15,766 nucleotides of DNA from an uncultured Lachnospiraceae bacterium (lineage in GTDB: Bacteria; Bacillota; Clostridia; Lachnospirales; Lachnospiraceae). This document shows, in pieces, positions 1 to 6,193 of the stretch (position 1 is its first letter; each line of letters begins with the position of its first letter). Below the pieces are notes generated by a model. That model searched no databases and was not told where the DNA came from. It worked only from the letters and a program-made list of their open reading frames with translations. The translations under genes were made by a program, and so were the position numbers. The DNA lies in assembly GCA_910584585.1 (NCBI GenBank), contig CAJUBP010000063.1, positions 1-15,766 of the forward strand. Reading direction: 5' to 3'.

Positions 1-6
1 ATCCAT

Positions 7-43
7 CCCAATCTGCCGATGCTCTATAGTCCGGCAGATTGGG
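7..43. repeat. perfect 12-bp hairpin at the end of the broken small gene
   Basis: CCCAATCTGCCG (7-18) is the exact reverse complement of 32-43, with a 13-nt loop. The last codons and TAG stop (26-24) of the minus-strand gene lie inside this structure. Neither side carries a clear T-run, so a classical intrinsic terminator is not supported. It may be a 3' end-stabilising hairpin or the end of another repeat lying outside the window. Confidence 0.6.
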
Positions 44-473
44 AAAGTATTATTAAAATTTCGCTATATTCCCAGCTAATTGTAAATGTTTCATATATTT
101 CATGTATTTTGTCTTCTGTTTCATCCAATTCTAGAGCGTGTCTTAAAATTGCTTTCTGACAGATGTATTCTCCACTTAGTGGGAGATTTGTGCCAAATGA
201 AGGGCGCATAGCGGGCTATGTAACCTGAATTTGGCGCAAATATCGCGCTAAGTGGGGGATGCAGATGGCGGGAATGAATTTTAAGACACGCTCTAGTAAA
301 GTCGATTCATTCATAGCATCGTGTTTTGCGATTTTAAGTAAAAACTGGCTGTTATCAGAAGTGGCTATTCCGAATAATCCTTTATCAGTCTGGAGACGCT
401 TTATTTCTGTAACGGGCAGCCCTGAGTTTTCAATTTCTTTTAGAAGCATAGTTGCAAAATTTTTAATATTCAT
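24..473 (-). pseudogene. small unknown gene disrupted by a MITE-like element
   Basis: The minus strand has an ATG at 473-471, preceded by an AGGTG-like ribosome binding site. It reads 59 residues of ordinary protein (starting MNIKNFATMLLKEIENS) and then enters the inserted element at 296, where it acquires an unrelated tail and stops at 216. Past the element, 130-24 continues as LDETEDKIHEIYETFTISW and ends at TAG. If 131-292 is removed, leaving one CTAG, the two halves join in frame (...STLLELDETED...) to give a 95-residue protein. I do not recognise its family. It is short, charged, without cysteines or an obvious membrane segment. It is transcribed divergently from the Xre-type regulator and may once have been controlled by it. 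The insertion probably inactivates it, although a truncated 85-residue form could still be made. Confidence 0.72.
131..296. mobile_element. MITE-like palindromic element E1 (158 bp, CTAG duplication)
   Basis: The ends CTAGAGCGTGTCTTAAAATT (131-150) and 277-296 are perfect 20-bp inverted repeats. Counting CTAG as the target duplication (131-134 and 293-296), the element proper is 135-292. Inside, further imperfect arms (for example TTTGTGCCAAAT near 188-199, facing ATTTGGCGCAAAT near 229-241) surround the core GCGCATAGCGGGCTATGTAA (204-223). Element E2 at 1625-1778 shares that core. It encodes no transposase and would have to be mobilised in trans. Its insertion splits the minus-strand small gene, and the empty site can be reconstructed in frame, which supports a real transposition event. 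Confidence 0.82.
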
Positions 474-527
474 ATGATCACCTGTCCTTGATTGAAATAT
501 ATGGAAATTTAATGTTTTATGTGTAAA

Positions 528-624
528 TGTCAGAATGATATTTATAATATATCATTCACAAATTTATATTATTTAACATAATATGACAAATACATCATTT
601 TAATAATAGCATAATGTGACATAC
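528..624 (+). promoter_or_regulatory. candidate operator/promoter region between the divergent small gene and xre
   Basis: This AT-rich intergenic stretch holds several repeats. CATAATATGACAAATAC (577-593) and CATAATGTGACATAC (610-624) are direct repeats 33 bp apart, about three helical turns. A TGTCA in the opposite sense lies at 528-532. GAATGATA (533-540) and TATCATTC (550-557) form an 8-bp inverted repeat with a 9-nt spacer. The position just upstream of an Xre-type gene suggests autoregulatory sites. No confident -35/-10 pair could be chosen in such AT-rich DNA. Confidence 0.4.
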
Positions 625-663
625 AATAACAATAGGTAAAAGAAAATAGGAAGGAGAATATCT

Positions 664-1011
664 GTGGGCATTCAGCTTGATTACACCAAATTGGGAAAGC
701 GTATCAAGGAACAGCGCTTGAAAAAACATCTGACACAGGAGAAATTGGGAGAAATTGTAAATGTAGCAACCAGCAATATCAGTCATATTGAACGGGCCAC
801 TACGCAGGTAAGCCTTTCTTCTTTTGTCAAAATAGCCAATGCTCTGGACGTGACGCCGGATCAACTCCTTTGCGACAGCAGCAATCCTGTTGCGGAGATT
901 TATATTGAACAGGATATTTCGAATTTATTGCGGGGATGCACTCCGAATGAAAAACAAATGATAAAAGACATTATCGCTGCAACCAGGAAGACTTTTATAG
1001 AGCATAGATAA
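664..1011 (+). CDS. Xre-family helix-turn-helix transcriptional regulator
   Basis: This 115-residue protein begins at GTG 664, chosen because AAGGAG lies at 651-656 with 7-nt spacing. The first 65 or so residues form a Cro/CI-type HTH domain: LGKRIKEQRLKKHLTQEKLG, then the recognition-helix region ATSNISHIERATTQVSLSSF, then the ANALDVTPDQLL closing helix typical of Xre proteins. The C-terminal ~45 residues (DISNLLRGCTPNEKQMIKDI) form a short helical tail found in many Firmicutes versions. Small Xre regulators of this kind usually bind short operators and often repress their own gene. Here TGACA-containing repeats lie just upstream. The gene is divergent from the broken small gene and separated from the operon by a terminator and repeats. 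It lacks an AAA+ domain, so it cannot be the sigma-54 activator of the operon. Confidence 0.9.
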   Translation: MGIQLDYTKLGKRIKEQRLKKHLTQEKLGEIVNVATSNISHIERATTQVSLSSFVKIANALDVTPDQLLCDSSNPVAEIYIEQDISNLLRGCTPNEKQMIKDIIAATRKTFIEHR

Positions 1012-1045
1012 AGCTGCTGAAGATACATTATTCAGCGGCTTTTTT
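1012..1045 (+). terminator. intrinsic terminator of the xre-type gene
   Basis: GCTGCTGAA (1013-1021) pairs with TTCAGCGGC (1031-1039), with one G-T wobble and a 9-nt loop. It is followed by six T (1040-1045). It starts directly after the TAA stop at 1009-1011. This is a canonical rho-independent terminator and isolates the regulator from the downstream operon. Confidence 0.88.
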
Positions 1046-1104
1046 ACATCAGTGGATTTTGAGGCTATGGATTATCGGCAAACTTTTTATCTTTGGAAAC
1101 GTAT

Positions 1105-1284
1105 GGAAATACAGGATTGCCCTTTCACACACAAACTGGGCAACGCTCCGGCGAACGAACCTCTAACTACGGCTAAGGAGCTCAGGAAAGCCTTCCCTCC
1201 TAAGCCTCCGTAAGAGGTGGATTTCGCCTCTGCTAAGAGCGCCCATGAATCGTTTGCTTAGCGAAAGGGCAATCCTGTATTTCC
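1105..1284. mobile_element. 180-bp inverted-repeat element P1
   Basis: The 22 bases at 1105-1126 (GGAAATACAGG...CCTTTC) are the perfect reverse complement of 1263-1284. The ~136-bp interior (1127-1262) matches, in reverse complement, the interior of the element at 1540-1878. Examples are the blocks AAACTGGGCAACGCTCCG, AGGAAAGCCTTCC and GGATTTCGCCTC. There is no open reading frame of note. The length equals that of P2 once the P2 insertion is removed. It is a non-coding repeat family, possibly a MITE or a structured RNA gene. No target duplication was found. Confidence 0.75.
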
Positions 1285-1539
1285 TGTGTATCGAAATATA
1301 GATTGTTCGTTATAATCCATTACTAACAGAACTCTGTGATACTTTCCAAATTTAAGAGAAATCTACTATAATCATGCCTTGTGGATGTAAACGCTACGAC
1401 TGCCGTTTGTTAACTAAACCATTTTTTCAATTGCGCTCTTACCGAAGAATTTACCTTCTGTGCGGAAAAGAGTATTCTTCAAACTACCATAACTCAAATA
1501 AATTCCAGACTGCACAGATGTGAAATTTTCCAGTACACA
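1285..1539. other. non-coding AT-rich spacer between P1 and P2
   Basis: No convincing open reading frame, RNA gene or promoter is visible. A weak hairpin (GAAGAAT near 1444-1450 with ATTCTTC near 1474-1480) is the only local structure noted. Base composition is AT-rich like the rest of the upstream accessory stretch. Confidence 0.5.
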
Positions 1540-1878
1540 GGCGATTCAGGGCTGGCCTTCCTCTAAGCAAACGCTTCACGGACGCTCTTAGCGGAGGCGA
1601 AATCCACTGCCTACGGAGACTTAGGAACTGTTAAGAAATAACTTTTAATATTGCTTGTCTTTTTCTCCGATAGCGCCACTCAAAAATTAGTTACATAGCC
1701 CGCTATGCGCCTAATTTTTGAGTGACACTCTCGAAGAAAAATCCTGCACACTATTTAAAAGTTATTTCTTAACAGTTCCTTAGAAAGGAAGGCTTTCCTG
1801 ACTTTCTTAGTCTCCGTTGGCCGTTAGTTCGCCAGAGCGTTGTCCGGTTTGTGTGAGGAAGGCCAGCCCTGAATCGCC
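1540..1878. mobile_element. inverted-repeat element P2, interrupted by E2
   Basis: The 24 bases at 1540-1563 (GGCGATTCAGGG...CTTCCTC) are the perfect reverse complement of 1855-1878. The interior (1564-1624 and 1784-1854) is the reverse complement of the P1 interior at roughly 80% identity by eye, with a few small gaps. Removing E2 and one CTTAG copy (159 bp) leaves exactly 180 bp, the size of P1. The terminal arms of P1 and P2 align but differ at about a third of positions, yet each pair is perfectly self-complementary. It lies opposite in orientation to P1 and has no coding capacity. Confidence 0.75.
1620..1783. mobile_element. MITE-like element E2 (154 bp) nested in P2, CTTAG duplication
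   Basis: The 24-bp perfect inverted repeats lie at 1625-1648 (GAACTGTTAAGAAATAAC...) and 1755-1778, and are flanked by direct CTTAG copies at 1620-1624 and 1779-1783. An inner perfect 14-bp stem, CACTCAAAAATTAG (1677-1690) with 1711-1724, encloses TTACATAGCCCGCTATGCGC (1691-1710). That loop is the reverse complement of the E1 core. P1 provides the uninterrupted comparison (CTTAG once), so the insertion and its 5-bp duplication are directly visible. No transposase is encoded. Confidence 0.85.
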
Positions 1879-1975
1879 GTCCGTCCCCAAAAATTCCCTC
1901 CCATCTTTGAGGAAGGCCAGCCCGGAATCGCCGTCCGTCCCCCCCCCAAAAAAATTTTCCCCCATCTTTGCGGAA
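1854..1975 (+). repeat. 54-bp direct repeats with long C and A tracts
   Basis: The block beginning TGAGGAAGGCCAGCCC at 1854 recurs at 1908 (period 54), and a third, partial start (TTTGCGGAAG) lies near 1967. The second unit carries a run of nine C (1939-1947), seven A (1948-1954), four T and five C. The first 24 bases of unit 1 double as the right arm of P2, and an inverted copy is the left arm at 1540-1563. The open reading frames crossing this region are low-complexity and lack support. Confidence 0.75.
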
Positions 1976-2024
1976 GACACTGTCCATTTTTCGAACAGAA
2001 TTGTCCCGCCCAAAAGACACTATC
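1976..2024 (+). promoter_or_regulatory. candidate enhancer sites for a sigma-54 activator
   Basis: AAGACACTGTCC (1974-1985, containing the palindrome GACACTGTC at 1976-1984) and AAAGACACTATCC (2014-2026) are near-identical and exactly 40 bp apart, about four helical turns. ACAGAATTGT (1995-2004), an imperfect inverted motif, lies midway. They sit about 60-110 bp upstream of the sigma-54 promoter at 2083, the usual distance for an upstream activating sequence. The cognate AAA+ activator is not in this window. The assignment as binding sites is inference from spacing and repetition. Confidence 0.45.
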
Positions 2025-2082
2025 CCTAAAAATCCCCCCTCATTTTCCCCAAAAATCAGCAAATTCCCCCAACCAGCTCCCA

Positions 2083-2099
2083 TGGCACACTACTTGCTT
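2083..2099 (+). promoter_or_regulatory. sigma-54 (RpoN) promoter of the operon
   Basis: TGGCACACTACTTGCTT matches the -24/-12 consensus: TGGCAC, five bases, TTGC. The invariant GG (2084-2085) and GC (2096-2097) are separated by exactly 10 bp. Transcription would start near 2108-2110, about 28 bp before the first ATG. It is the only clear match I saw in the larger gaps upstream of genes here, so the gene set is probably transcribed from this point and depends on an ATP-hydrolysing enhancer-binding protein. Confidence 0.8.
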
Positions 2100-2137
2100 C
2101 TATTTAAGTATGAAAGAAATTTCGGAAAGGATCAGAT

Positions 2138-4147
2138 ATGGGAGCTACATTATTTTCCTCATGCAGGATCGGAACATGTGAAATCAAAAACCGGATTGTG
2201 ATGACCGCGGCCAACCTGGGGTGGTGCCGGGACGGCTTTGTGACAGAGGAAGTGATTGACTTTTACAGGGAGCGGGCAAAGGGCCGGGCTGGACTGGTGA
2301 TTGCAGGAGCCGCAGGCGTGGACCCAACGCGCGTGAATCAGGCGGGAATGATGCAGATATGCAGAGATTTTTTCATACCTCCAATGAAAAAATTGACAGA
2401 CGCAGTCCATCAGGAAGGCGGCAGGATTTTCCTGCAGCTGATGCATGCGGGGGCTTATGCCAGAAGAGAGGAACACGGCGGAACTTTGGCCGTTGCTCCG
2501 TCTTCTTATTACTGCAGATTTACCAGGGAAACGGCAGAGGCCCTCTCCCAGAAAGAAATTGCTGAAATTGTTATATATTTTAAAGAGGCGGCGGTCAGGG
2601 CTAAAACAGCCGGCTTTGACGGGATTGAACTGATGGGAAGCGCCGGATATCTGATTGCCGAATTTCTTTCAAAAGCAACGAACCGCCGGAATGATAAGTA
2701 CGGCGGGGATGTGAGAGGCAGGTCTTTGTTTCTTCTGGAAATCTTAAGGGCAGTGCGGGAAGCGGCGGGAAACGAATATCCCGTGATGGTAAGGCTTTCC
2801 GGCTCGGATTTTATACCAGGCGGCAACTCTTACCAGGAATTTCTGGAAATCGGAAGATTGATAGAAGAACAGGCCGACGCCATTGATGTGACCGGGGGCT
2901 GGCATGAATCCGGCGTTCCCCAAATTACCGGCAATGTGCCAAGAGGCATGTATCTTTACCTTGCAAAAGCCATGAAAGACACTGTGAGCATTCCGGTCAT
3001 CGGGTGCAACCGTCTGGATGCAGAGACGGCTGCGTCTGCAGTAGAACAGGGATTCTGCGATATGGCCGGGATGCTCCGGGGGCTGATTGCCGATCCGTTC
3101 CTTCCCGGGAAAAAGGAGAAGGGGAAAAGCGAAGCAATCCGGCCCTGTCTGGCCTGCAACCAGGGATGTTTAGAGCCGATTTTTTCCGGCGGCCGGGCAG
3201 GCTGTGTGGTAAATCCCTATGCGGGAAAGGAAGGATCCCTTTTCCGGGGCAGGGAGTCCCATAAGTCCATTCTGGTAATCGGCGCCGGAGTCAGCGGTAT
3301 GGCCTATGCTTCACTGGCTGCGCTTCACAACAAAGTAACCCTGTGGGAAAAAGAGTTCCGTTACGGCGGAATCGGCCGGGCGCTGGCCAAGGTTCCGGGG
3401 AAAGAAACAGTGGGAGAATATCTGGATTATCTGTTTTCCCTCTGCCTTGACAGAGGCGTGGAAATTCAATGGGGCAGGGAAGGAACCGGCCGTGAAATCC
3501 GAAAGCTTCTGGAAACCGGAGCCGTTGACAAAGTTGTGATTGCATCAGGCAGTGCACGAAAGGAACCGGATTGCGAAATGGCAGGGAATGTGTCTGTGTA
3601 TTCCGCGGAAGACTGTATGATGGAAAAGGTTTTGCCGGGAAGAAAAATTGTAATCACAGACGCAGGTTTTCAGGCAGTGGAAACAGCCCTGTATCTGGCC
3701 AAAACTTTGAAAAACGGGGAGCGGGAGCAGGAATTTCTGGAACGGTATGTTCCAAAACATCAGGAATTTGCTGAGAATGTCATGAAATGGGATTTGCCCT
3801 CCATTACCCTTTTGACTTCCGCCCAAAAGGCAGGAAGCGGGCTGGGCAAAAGCGTCCGTTTTATGATGTTGGAAGAGATAGAAAGAAATGGCGTCAAGGT
3901 TATCACAGAAGCCAGAATCAGGCGGATGGAACCGGGGCAGATCATTTATTGCAGGGAAGGAGAAGAACATGTCCTTCCTGCGGATATGATTGTGGCCGGG
4001 GACGGACGGCAGAGAAATGACGGGCTGCTGTCAGAATTGTCTGAATTCGCGGGACAGGTGGAAATAATCGGAGACGCCAGAAAACCTGGCAGAATTGCAG
4101 GAGCGGTAAGAGACGCCTTTGCAGCTGCTATGATTAAAGGAGGATGA
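2138..4147 (+). CDS. NADH:flavin oxidoreductase, 2,4-dienoyl-CoA reductase / BaiCD-BaiH type
   Basis: This 669-residue protein reads as a multidomain iron-sulfur flavoenzyme that reduces conjugated double bonds. Residues 1-330 form an OYE-type FMN barrel. The family signature FDGIELMGSAGYLIAEFLS (160-178) contains Tyr171, and GGWHE contains His256. These correspond to the catalytic Tyr166 and His252 of E. coli FadH. Cys337, Cys340, Cys344 and Cys356 (C-x2-C-x3-C-x11-C) are the [4Fe-4S] ligands with FadH spacing. A Rossmann FAD site follows at GAGVSG (382-387), and the C-terminal part binds NAD(P)H. Length matches FadH, BaiCD and BaiH (about 640-670). The start ATG follows GGAAAGG at 2124-2130. 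The gene is first behind the sigma-54 promoter, and its stop overlaps the leader of the next gene. In this context the substrate is probably an enoyl- or dienoyl-CoA or an enone made by the downstream dehydratases. Which one cannot be decided. Confidence 0.92.
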   Translation: MGATLFSSCRIGTCEIKNRIVMTAANLGWCRDGFVTEEVIDFYRERAKGRAGLVIAGAAGVDPTRVNQAGMMQICRDFFIPPMKKLTDAVHQEGGRIFLQLMHAGAYARREEHGGTLAVAPSSYYCRFTRETAEALSQKEIAEIVIYFKEAAVRAKTAGFDGIELMGSAGYLIAEFLSKATNRRNDKYGGDVRGRSLFLLEILRAVREAAGNEYPVMVRLSGSDFIPGGNSYQEFLEIGRLIEEQADAIDVTGGWHESGVPQITGNVPRGMYLYLAKAMKDTVSIPVIGCNRLDAETAASAVEQGFCDMAGMLRGLIADPFLPGKKEKGKSEAIRPCLACNQGCLEPIFSGGRAGCVVNPYAGKEGSLFRGRESHKSILVIGAGVSGMAYASLAALHNKVTLWEKEFRYGGIGRALAKVPGKETVGEYLDYLFSLCLDRGVEIQWGREGTGREIRKLLETGAVDKVVIASGSARKEPDCEMAGNVSVYSAEDCMMEKVLPGRKIVITDAGFQAVETALYLAKTLKNGEREQEFLERYVPKHQEFAENVMKWDLPSITLLTSAQKAGSGLGKSVRFMMLEEIERNGVKVITEARIRRMEPGQIIYCREGEEHVLPADMIVAGDGRQRNDGLLSELSEFAGQVEIIGDARKPGRIAGAVRDAFAAAMIKGG

Positions 4148-4149
4148 CG

Positions 4150-5289
4150 ATGTTTGAGAAAAAGCATGAAATGTTAAGAAAGCTGGCGCGGGAATTCGCA
4201 GAAAAAGAACTGGAACCCATTGCGGACGAAGCGGAGAAAAATGGAGGATACCCCAAAGAATTGTGGCAGAAAGCAGCCAAATACGGATTCGGCGGCATCA
4301 CCATTCCCAAAGAATACGGCGGAACAGGCGGAGATTACAAGTCCCTTGCCATTGTGGTAGAGGAATTCTGCAAAAAAGACGCAGCCGCTTCGTCTCTGCT
4401 GATGAGCAACTCCCTCTCCGGCGCGCCTTATTTATATTACGGAACCGAAGAGCAGAAACAGAAATATTTAAAGCCCATGGTTCTGGGAGAAAAAATCGGA
4501 GCTTTTGCATTGACGGAGCCGGGGGCAGGTTCTGATTCCGGAGCAACCCAGACCACCTGCCTGTGGGAGGAAACCCAGGGCTGCTACGTTTTAAACGGGC
4601 GGAAATGCTTTATCACCATGGGACCCATTTGCGATTACGCCGTAGTGTTTGCCAAATCCAATCTGGAAGCAAAGGGAACCAGAGGCATCAGCGCATTTAT
4701 CGTAGAGGCAGGCTGGGAAGGATTTTCCCATGGAAAGCCGGAAGAAAAAATGGGTATGCATGCCTCCGTCACCTCAGATCTTGTATTTAACAACGTAAAA
4801 GTTCCCAAAGAAAATCTTCTGGGAGAAGAAGGACAGGGCTTTAAGATTGCCATGGGCATTCTGGACGCAGGCCGGGTAACCGTTTCTTCCCAGGGCCTTG
4901 GAATAGCGGCGGGATGTCTGGATCTTGCGGTGGCTTATTCCAAGGAGCGGGTACAATTTGGAAAACCCATCTGCAAGCTGCAGGATGTGGCCTTTAAACT
5001 GGCGGATATGGCAACAGAAGTGCAGGCCACCAGAATGCTGGTCTATGACGCGGCAGACAGGCTGGACCGCCATGAAAAAGTTACCATGCAGGCGGCTATG
5101 GCAAAATATAAGGCAGGCGAAGTGTGCAACTCCGTGGCGTATAAAGCCCTTCAGATTCACGGCGGCTATGGATATATGCAGGATTACGCGATTGAGCGGA
5201 TGACAAGGGCCGCAAGGCTGGTTTCGATTTATGAAGGAACTTCAGAGATCCAGAAGCTTGTAATTTCAGGTCATTTATTAGGGAGGTAA
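4150..5289 (+). CDS. acyl-CoA dehydrogenase (probable enoyl-/acrylyl-CoA reductase with Etf)
   Basis: This 379-residue protein is of standard short-chain acyl-CoA dehydrogenase length. It has signature 1, FALTEPGAGSD, and signature 2 around QIHGGYGYMQDYAIERMTRA. The catalytic base is Glu362 in IYEGTSEIQ near the C-terminus. ATG 4150 is preferred because AAAGGAGG (4136-4143) then has 6-nt spacing. ATG 4144 overlaps the previous stop but sits directly against the Shine-Dalgarno sequence. It is followed after 3 nt by etfB and then by etfA, the same order as carC-carD-carE of Acetobacterium caffeyl-CoA reductase. The likely role is an FAD enzyme exchanging electrons with EtfAB, in the reductive direction under anaerobiosis. 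Oxidative function cannot be excluded from sequence. Confidence 0.93.
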   Translation: MFEKKHEMLRKLAREFAEKELEPIADEAEKNGGYPKELWQKAAKYGFGGITIPKEYGGTGGDYKSLAIVVEEFCKKDAAASSLLMSNSLSGAPYLYYGTEEQKQKYLKPMVLGEKIGAFALTEPGAGSDSGATQTTCLWEETQGCYVLNGRKCFITMGPICDYAVVFAKSNLEAKGTRGISAFIVEAGWEGFSHGKPEEKMGMHASVTSDLVFNNVKVPKENLLGEEGQGFKIAMGILDAGRVTVSSQGLGIAAGCLDLAVAYSKERVQFGKPICKLQDVAFKLADMATEVQATRMLVYDAADRLDRHEKVTMQAAMAKYKAGEVCNSVAYKALQIHGGYGYMQDYAIERMTRAARLVSIYEGTSEIQKLVISGHLLGR

Positions 5290-5292
5290 AGG

Positions 5293-6081
5293 ATGAAGAT
5301 ATTAGTTTGCGTAAAACAGGTTCCCAATACCAATGAGGTTAAAATAAATCCAAAGACAGGGACATTGATTCGTGACGGCGTGGAAAGCATTTTAAATCCC
5401 GACGACGACAATGCGTTAGAGGCGGCCCTTCAGATTAAAGATCAGAACGAAGGCACAACCGTTACCGTAATTTCCATGGGGCCTCCCCAGGCCAGCGATG
5501 TTTTGATTGAGTGCATGGCAAAAGGGGCGGACGACGCGATTCTGTTGAGCAGCCGGGCGTTCGGCGGCGCGGATACCTGGGCCACCTCCAACACCATTGC
5601 GGGGGCCATTCGGAAAATCAAGGATTACGACATTATTTTCGCGGGCCGTCAGGCAATTGACGGAGACACCGCCCAGGTAGGCCCCCAGATTGCGGAGCGC
5701 CTCGGCATTCCCCAGGTAACTTATGTGGAAGAAGTGATAAAATGCGAAGAGAAGAAGCTGACGGTAAAACGGCAGTTGGAGGATGGATACGAGATCATTG
5801 AGATTCCCACCCCCTGCCTTCTGACCGCAGTGAAAGAGCTGAATACGCCCAGATATATGTCTGTAGGCGGCATCTATGAGGCATATGAAAAAGAGATCAC
5901 CGTATGGAGCGAAAAAGATATTCCGGTAGAAGCGGACGCCATCGGAATCAACGCGTCTCCCACAAAAGTATTCCGTTCCTTTACGCCGGAGCCCAAGGGC
6001 AGAGGAATGATGGTGGAAGGAACGCCCAAGGAAGCGGCAGTGAAAGTGGTAGAAGAACTGAAAAAGAAACATTTTCTGTAG
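5293..6081 (+). CDS. etfB: electron transfer flavoprotein beta subunit
   Basis: This 262-residue protein starts MKILVCVKQVPNTNEVKINP, the typical EtfB N-terminus. It continues with NPDDDNALEAAL and the nucleotide-binding segment AGRQAIDGDTAQVGPQIAER around residues 117-136. It pairs with EtfA to carry electrons to or from the acyl-CoA dehydrogenase. In bifurcating Etfs the beta subunit binds FAD rather than AMP, but which applies cannot be settled here by eye. The ATG follows GGGAGG at 5281-5286, and the gene lies 3 nt behind the dehydrogenase, so translational coupling is likely. The last residues (EELKKKHFL) are normal and the stop TAG is at 6079-6081. A 51-bp duplication begins immediately afterwards. 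Confidence 0.95.
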   Translation: MKILVCVKQVPNTNEVKINPKTGTLIRDGVESILNPDDDNALEAALQIKDQNEGTTVTVISMGPPQASDVLIECMAKGADDAILLSSRAFGGADTWATSNTIAGAIRKIKDYDIIFAGRQAIDGDTAQVGPQIAERLGIPQVTYVEEVIKCEEKKLTVKRQLEDGYEIIEIPTPCLLTAVKELNTPRYMSVGGIYEAYEKEITVWSEKDIPVEADAIGINASPTKVFRSFTPEPKGRGMMVEGTPKEAAVKVVEELKKKHFL

Positions 6082-6183
6082 GAAACACTCAAGAAGTATA
6101 CCATGATGCCTAGAAAGCAAGGCAAAAAGGAAGAAATACTCAAGAAGTATACCATGATGCCTGAAAAGCAAGGCAAAAAGGAG
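6082..6183 (+). repeat. 51-bp tandem duplication in the etfB-etfA leader
   Basis: Unit 1 (6082-6132) and unit 2 (6133-6183) both read ...ACTCAAGAAGTATACCATGA... through GCAAGGCAAAAAGGA, with about three mismatches. Each unit ends in a Shine-Dalgarno-like sequence (AAAAAGGAAG and AAAAAGGAGG). The second supplies the ribosome binding site of etfA, so the duplication has copied a translation-initiation leader. It starts one base after the etfB stop. In-frame ATGs in the leader are followed quickly by stops. Confidence 0.9.
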
Positions 6184-6193
6184 GAGATTGCTA

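Noticed and set aside
664..1011. The Xre-type protein as activator of the sigma-54 operon
   Set aside because: Sigma-54 promoters need an AAA+ ATPase activator. This 115-residue protein has only an HTH domain and is separated by a terminator.
1769..2083. Several overlapping open frames over the 54-bp repeats
   Set aside because: The products are repeats of Gly/Arg/Pro-rich text generated by tandem DNA repeats and homopolymers, without ribosome binding sites.
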